Assembly: GCA_002383325.1 (NCBI GenBank)
Contig: DFYJ01000068.1
Span: forward strand, 5,880 to 14,000
Reading direction: 5' to 3'
Origin: Candidatus Aminicenantes bacterium UBA4085
GTDB taxonomy: Bacteria; Acidobacteriota; Aminicenantia; Aminicenantales; UBA4085
Length of the DNA: 8,121 nucleotides
Shown here: one piece after another, positions 7,064 to 8,121 of the stretch
Layout: every line of letters starts with the position of its first letter
How positions within the stretch are numbered: the stretch's first letter is position 1
Translations under genes and position numbers: made by a program
Notes under the pieces: generated by a model
What the model was told of the DNA's origin: nothing
What the model saw: only the letters and a program-made list of their open reading frames with translations
Database searches by the model: none

Positions 7064-7175
7064 CAACTCTCTGAGGGCACCCAACGGGCGCCGAGGGATG
7101 TTTGAGCATGCGACAATCTCACGGATCCGAGATGGGGTGGGTGGTATCTATGTTCGGTAGGTCTCGGATGCGGAG

Positions 7176-7223
7176 TTCCGTCCTCGTGGTGACACGCGAA
7201 GCGCGGTCACCGCGAGGATGGAA
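7176..7223 (+). repeat. Long imperfect hairpin inside the element
   Basis: Positions 7176-7193 pair with 7206-7223 over 18 contiguous base pairs. Two of them (7180/7219 and 7187/7212) are G-U wobbles if the + strand is transcribed and A-C mismatches on the other strand. After a bulged A at 7194 three further pairs (7195-7197 with 7203-7205) close a 5-base loop. The right arm overlaps the inner end of the right inverted repeat by five bases. No T-tract follows on either strand, so it does not look like a terminator. Confidence 0.65.
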
Positions 7224-7293
7224 AAAGGCGAAAAGAGCCCGAAGCCGCCGGGACGATACCCTGAAGCGCTCATACCCGAAATCCGGCGATGAA
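7219..7293 (-). repeat. Right long terminal inverted repeat
   Basis: Read on the complement from 7293 it repeats the left end: TTCATCGCCGGATTTCGGG, then GAGCG, TTC, GGGTATCG (7261 down to 7254), CGGC, GGGCTC and GCCTTTTTCCA (7229 down to 7219). It is about 75 bases long, five shorter than the left copy because of small deletions. Confidence 0.72.
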
Positions 7294-7306
7294 TCCGAAA
7301 AAACGG
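7294..7306 (+). repeat. Right flanking direct repeat (possible target-site duplication)
   Basis: TCCGAAAAAACGG starts at the first base after the right inverted repeat and matches 6971-6983 at 12 of 13 positions. On the - strand its T6 run also lies where the opposing gene could use it for transcription termination. Confidence 0.6.
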
Positions 7307-7328
7307 TGTCGTCGGGTTCCCTCGACGA
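7298..7328 (-). terminator. Candidate intrinsic terminator of the TPM-like gene
   Basis: On the complement, TCGTCG (7328 to 7323) and CGACGA (7314 to 7309) form a 6-bp stem with an 8-base loop, followed after CACCG by six T (7303 to 7298). It lies 25-55 bases past the stop codon. The stem is short and the T run is set five bases away, so it is only a moderate candidate. A competing CCCTC/GAGGG stem lies at 7319-7331. Confidence 0.4.
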
Positions 7329-7352
7329 GGGGAGGGCAAGGGCCTGCTCTTT

Positions 7353-8120
7353 TTAGAAGTGCCGGGAGGCGCCCCCGCCGCCCGAGCGTCCGCCCCCGAA
7401 GGAGGAGTGCGATCCGCTCGAAGAGGAATGCGAGCTCCAGGAGCCGCTCGAGCTCGTCGAGGGCGAGGCCAGCTTGGGGGTTGATCGCTCGCGCGACTCC
7501 TTGAATCGGCACTTGGGATTCAGGCAGGTCTTGTCGACCCGGATCCGGCCGCCGTGGCTGTGGGTCGCGGCCTCCAGAGTGGTGGTCGATTCCCGAAGCG
7601 TCCGCCTCTTGCACTGGGGGCATTCGCGGGCCTTGCCCATCTTGGCCGACAGCCGCTCCTGATGGGAGCAGGACGGGCACGTCCAGATCTCGTAGTCCAT
7701 CCCCCCGGCCCGCTCCTCGGCGGCTTCCTCGACGGTCAGGAATTCGTCGTCCTTGTCCTCCGGCGTCAGGGCCATGCCTTTCCCGCATTGGCGGCAGGGG
7801 AGATGATAGCGGTCGAGGCGTCGCTTCAGGGCGCCTCGCATATAGCCCTGGCCGAGCGTCACCGCGGCCGGCGCGAGCAGCGAGAGGATGGTCGCGCCAA
7901 AGCCGGTATGCCCGGCCATGAGGCCCACGGCGCCGGCTCCGGACCCCGTCCACAGCAGGCCCGTGACTCCGTTGGCCTTCTTGATGGCGTTGGCCCGGGC
8001 CGTCTTGCCGCGGGTTCGGCTGTATTTGCGGACGACCAGGCTGTTGCCGATCAGACCCCAGAGAACGGCCAGCCCGGCCAGGGCCAGGGGCCCGTTCGAG
8101 GAGGGTTCGGCCGCGGGCTC
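7353..8120 (-). CDS. C-terminal part of a TPM-domain (YgcG-like) membrane protein with cysteine-pair region
   Basis: The last 255 residues of a protein whose start lies beyond the window. Fragment residues 12-30 (LALAGLAVLWGLIGNSLVV) form a membrane segment, and 51-90 are hydrophobic and Gly-rich, probably one or two more. Then come four cysteine pairs: Cys109/112, Cys148/151, Cys167/170 and Cys199/204, the last with CX4C spacing. These are likely zinc-ribbon-like. DDEFLTVEEAAEE and MDYEIWTCPSC between them resemble the region seen in TPM-domain (TLP18.3/Psb32/MOLO-1) proteins. The tail is Ser-rich, then FGGGRSGGGGASRHF, the low-complexity ending common in YgcG-like proteins. The signal peptide and TPM domain themselves are outside the window, so the family call rests on the C-terminal pattern. 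A GTG at 7928 could look like a start, but the frame stays open to the window edge. Function in this family is poorly defined. Confidence 0.78.
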   Translation of the reverse strand, partial: EPAAEPSSNGPLALAGLAVLWGLIGNSLVVRKYSRTRGKTARANAIKKANGVTGLLWTGSGAGAVGLMAGHTGFGATILSLLAPAAVTLGQGYMRGALKRRLDRYHLPCRQCGKGMALTPEDKDDEFLTVEEAAEERAGGMDYEIWTCPSCSHQERLSAKMGKARECPQCKRRTLRESTTTLEAATHSHGGRIRVDKTCLNPKCRFKESRERSTPKLASPSTSSSGSWSSHSSSSGSHSSFGGGRSGGGGASRHF

Positions 8121-8121
8121 G

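Larger units (their letters stand above)
6984..7293. mobile_element. MITE-like non-autonomous element, about 310 bp
   Basis: The element begins TTCATCGCC and ends GGCGATGAA. Its two ends are related inverted repeats of 75-80 bases, and it is flanked by a 13-bp near-perfect direct repeat. Inside are several hairpins: 7076-7092, 7116-7133 or alternatively 7125-7169, and the long one at 7176-7223. No open frame resembles a transposase; short frames across it have no recognisable domain, so any movement would depend on an enzyme encoded elsewhere. It sits between the 3' ends of two convergent genes and interrupts neither. Reading it as a miniature inverted-repeat transposable element is inference from geometry. 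A dispersed structured repeat, or two convergent copies of a 3'-end element, are alternatives. The element is not assignable to a named family from this window. Confidence 0.6.

Noticed and set aside
6888..7109. Short - strand frame across the left half of the element
   Set aside because: It has no recognisable domain and spans the inverted-repeat boundary, so it is more likely a by-product of the repeat than a gene.
7176..7223. The long hairpin as an intrinsic terminator
   Set aside because: On the + strand it is followed by an A-tract instead of a T-tract, and on the - strand by no T run at all.
6871..7352. CRISPR array, tRNA or other standard RNA gene in the non-coding stretch
   Set aside because: There are no regularly spaced direct repeats, and I found no cloverleaf or other standard RNA signature; the repeats present are one inverted pair and one flanking direct pair.
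7102..7356. Short + strand frame covering the right part of the element
   Set aside because: It runs through the long hairpin, the right inverted repeat and the direct repeat, is Arg/Ser-rich without domain character, and has no good ribosome site.

Overview
The window is GC-rich and densely coding bacterial DNA. It carries seven protein genes, two of them cut by the window edges, and one non-coding stretch of about 480 bases. The base composition, the corrinoid/folate methyl-transfer pair and the secreted M28-type peptidase would fit an anaerobic or peptide-using bacterium such as Candidatus Aminicenantes or a relative in the Acidobacteriota. That placement is an impression only, because the window holds no marker gene.

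Region 1 (1-1458, + strand) is a one-carbon pair. It holds the C-terminal 219 residues of an AcsE/MetH-type pterin-binding methyltransferase, then 8 bases later a short, divergent methylenetetrahydrofolate reductase-like protein. Together they suggest formation of methyl-tetrahydrofolate and transfer of its methyl group to or from a corrinoid protein. Region 2 (1473-2672, + strand) is a Gfo/Idh/MocA-family NAD(P)-dependent oxidoreductase with its own near-consensus sigma-70 promoter. It ends tail to tail with region 3.

Region 3 (2688-3902, - strand) is a fold-type I PLP aminotransferase of the 2-aminoadipate/aromatic aminotransferase kind. It shares a compact divergent promoter region (3930-3970) with region 4 (4040-6870, + strand). 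Region 4 encodes an exported M28-like metallopeptidase with an unusual active site, a Pro/Ala-rich linker and a small C-terminal domain, followed by a GNAT acetyltransferase whose GTG start overlaps the peptidase stop codon (GTGA). A secreted peptidase opposite an amino-acid aminotransferase fits peptide or amino-acid use.

Region 5 (6871-7352) has no credible gene. It contains a roughly 310-bp MITE-like element (6984-7293) with long imperfect terminal inverted repeats, flanked by a 13-bp direct repeat with 12 of 13 matches. The interior has strong hairpins and no recognisable transposase. This is the most novel structure in the window. Region 6 (7353-8120, - strand) is the C-terminal part of a membrane protein with four cysteine pairs and a Ser/Gly-rich tail, as found in TPM-domain (YgcG-like) proteins.
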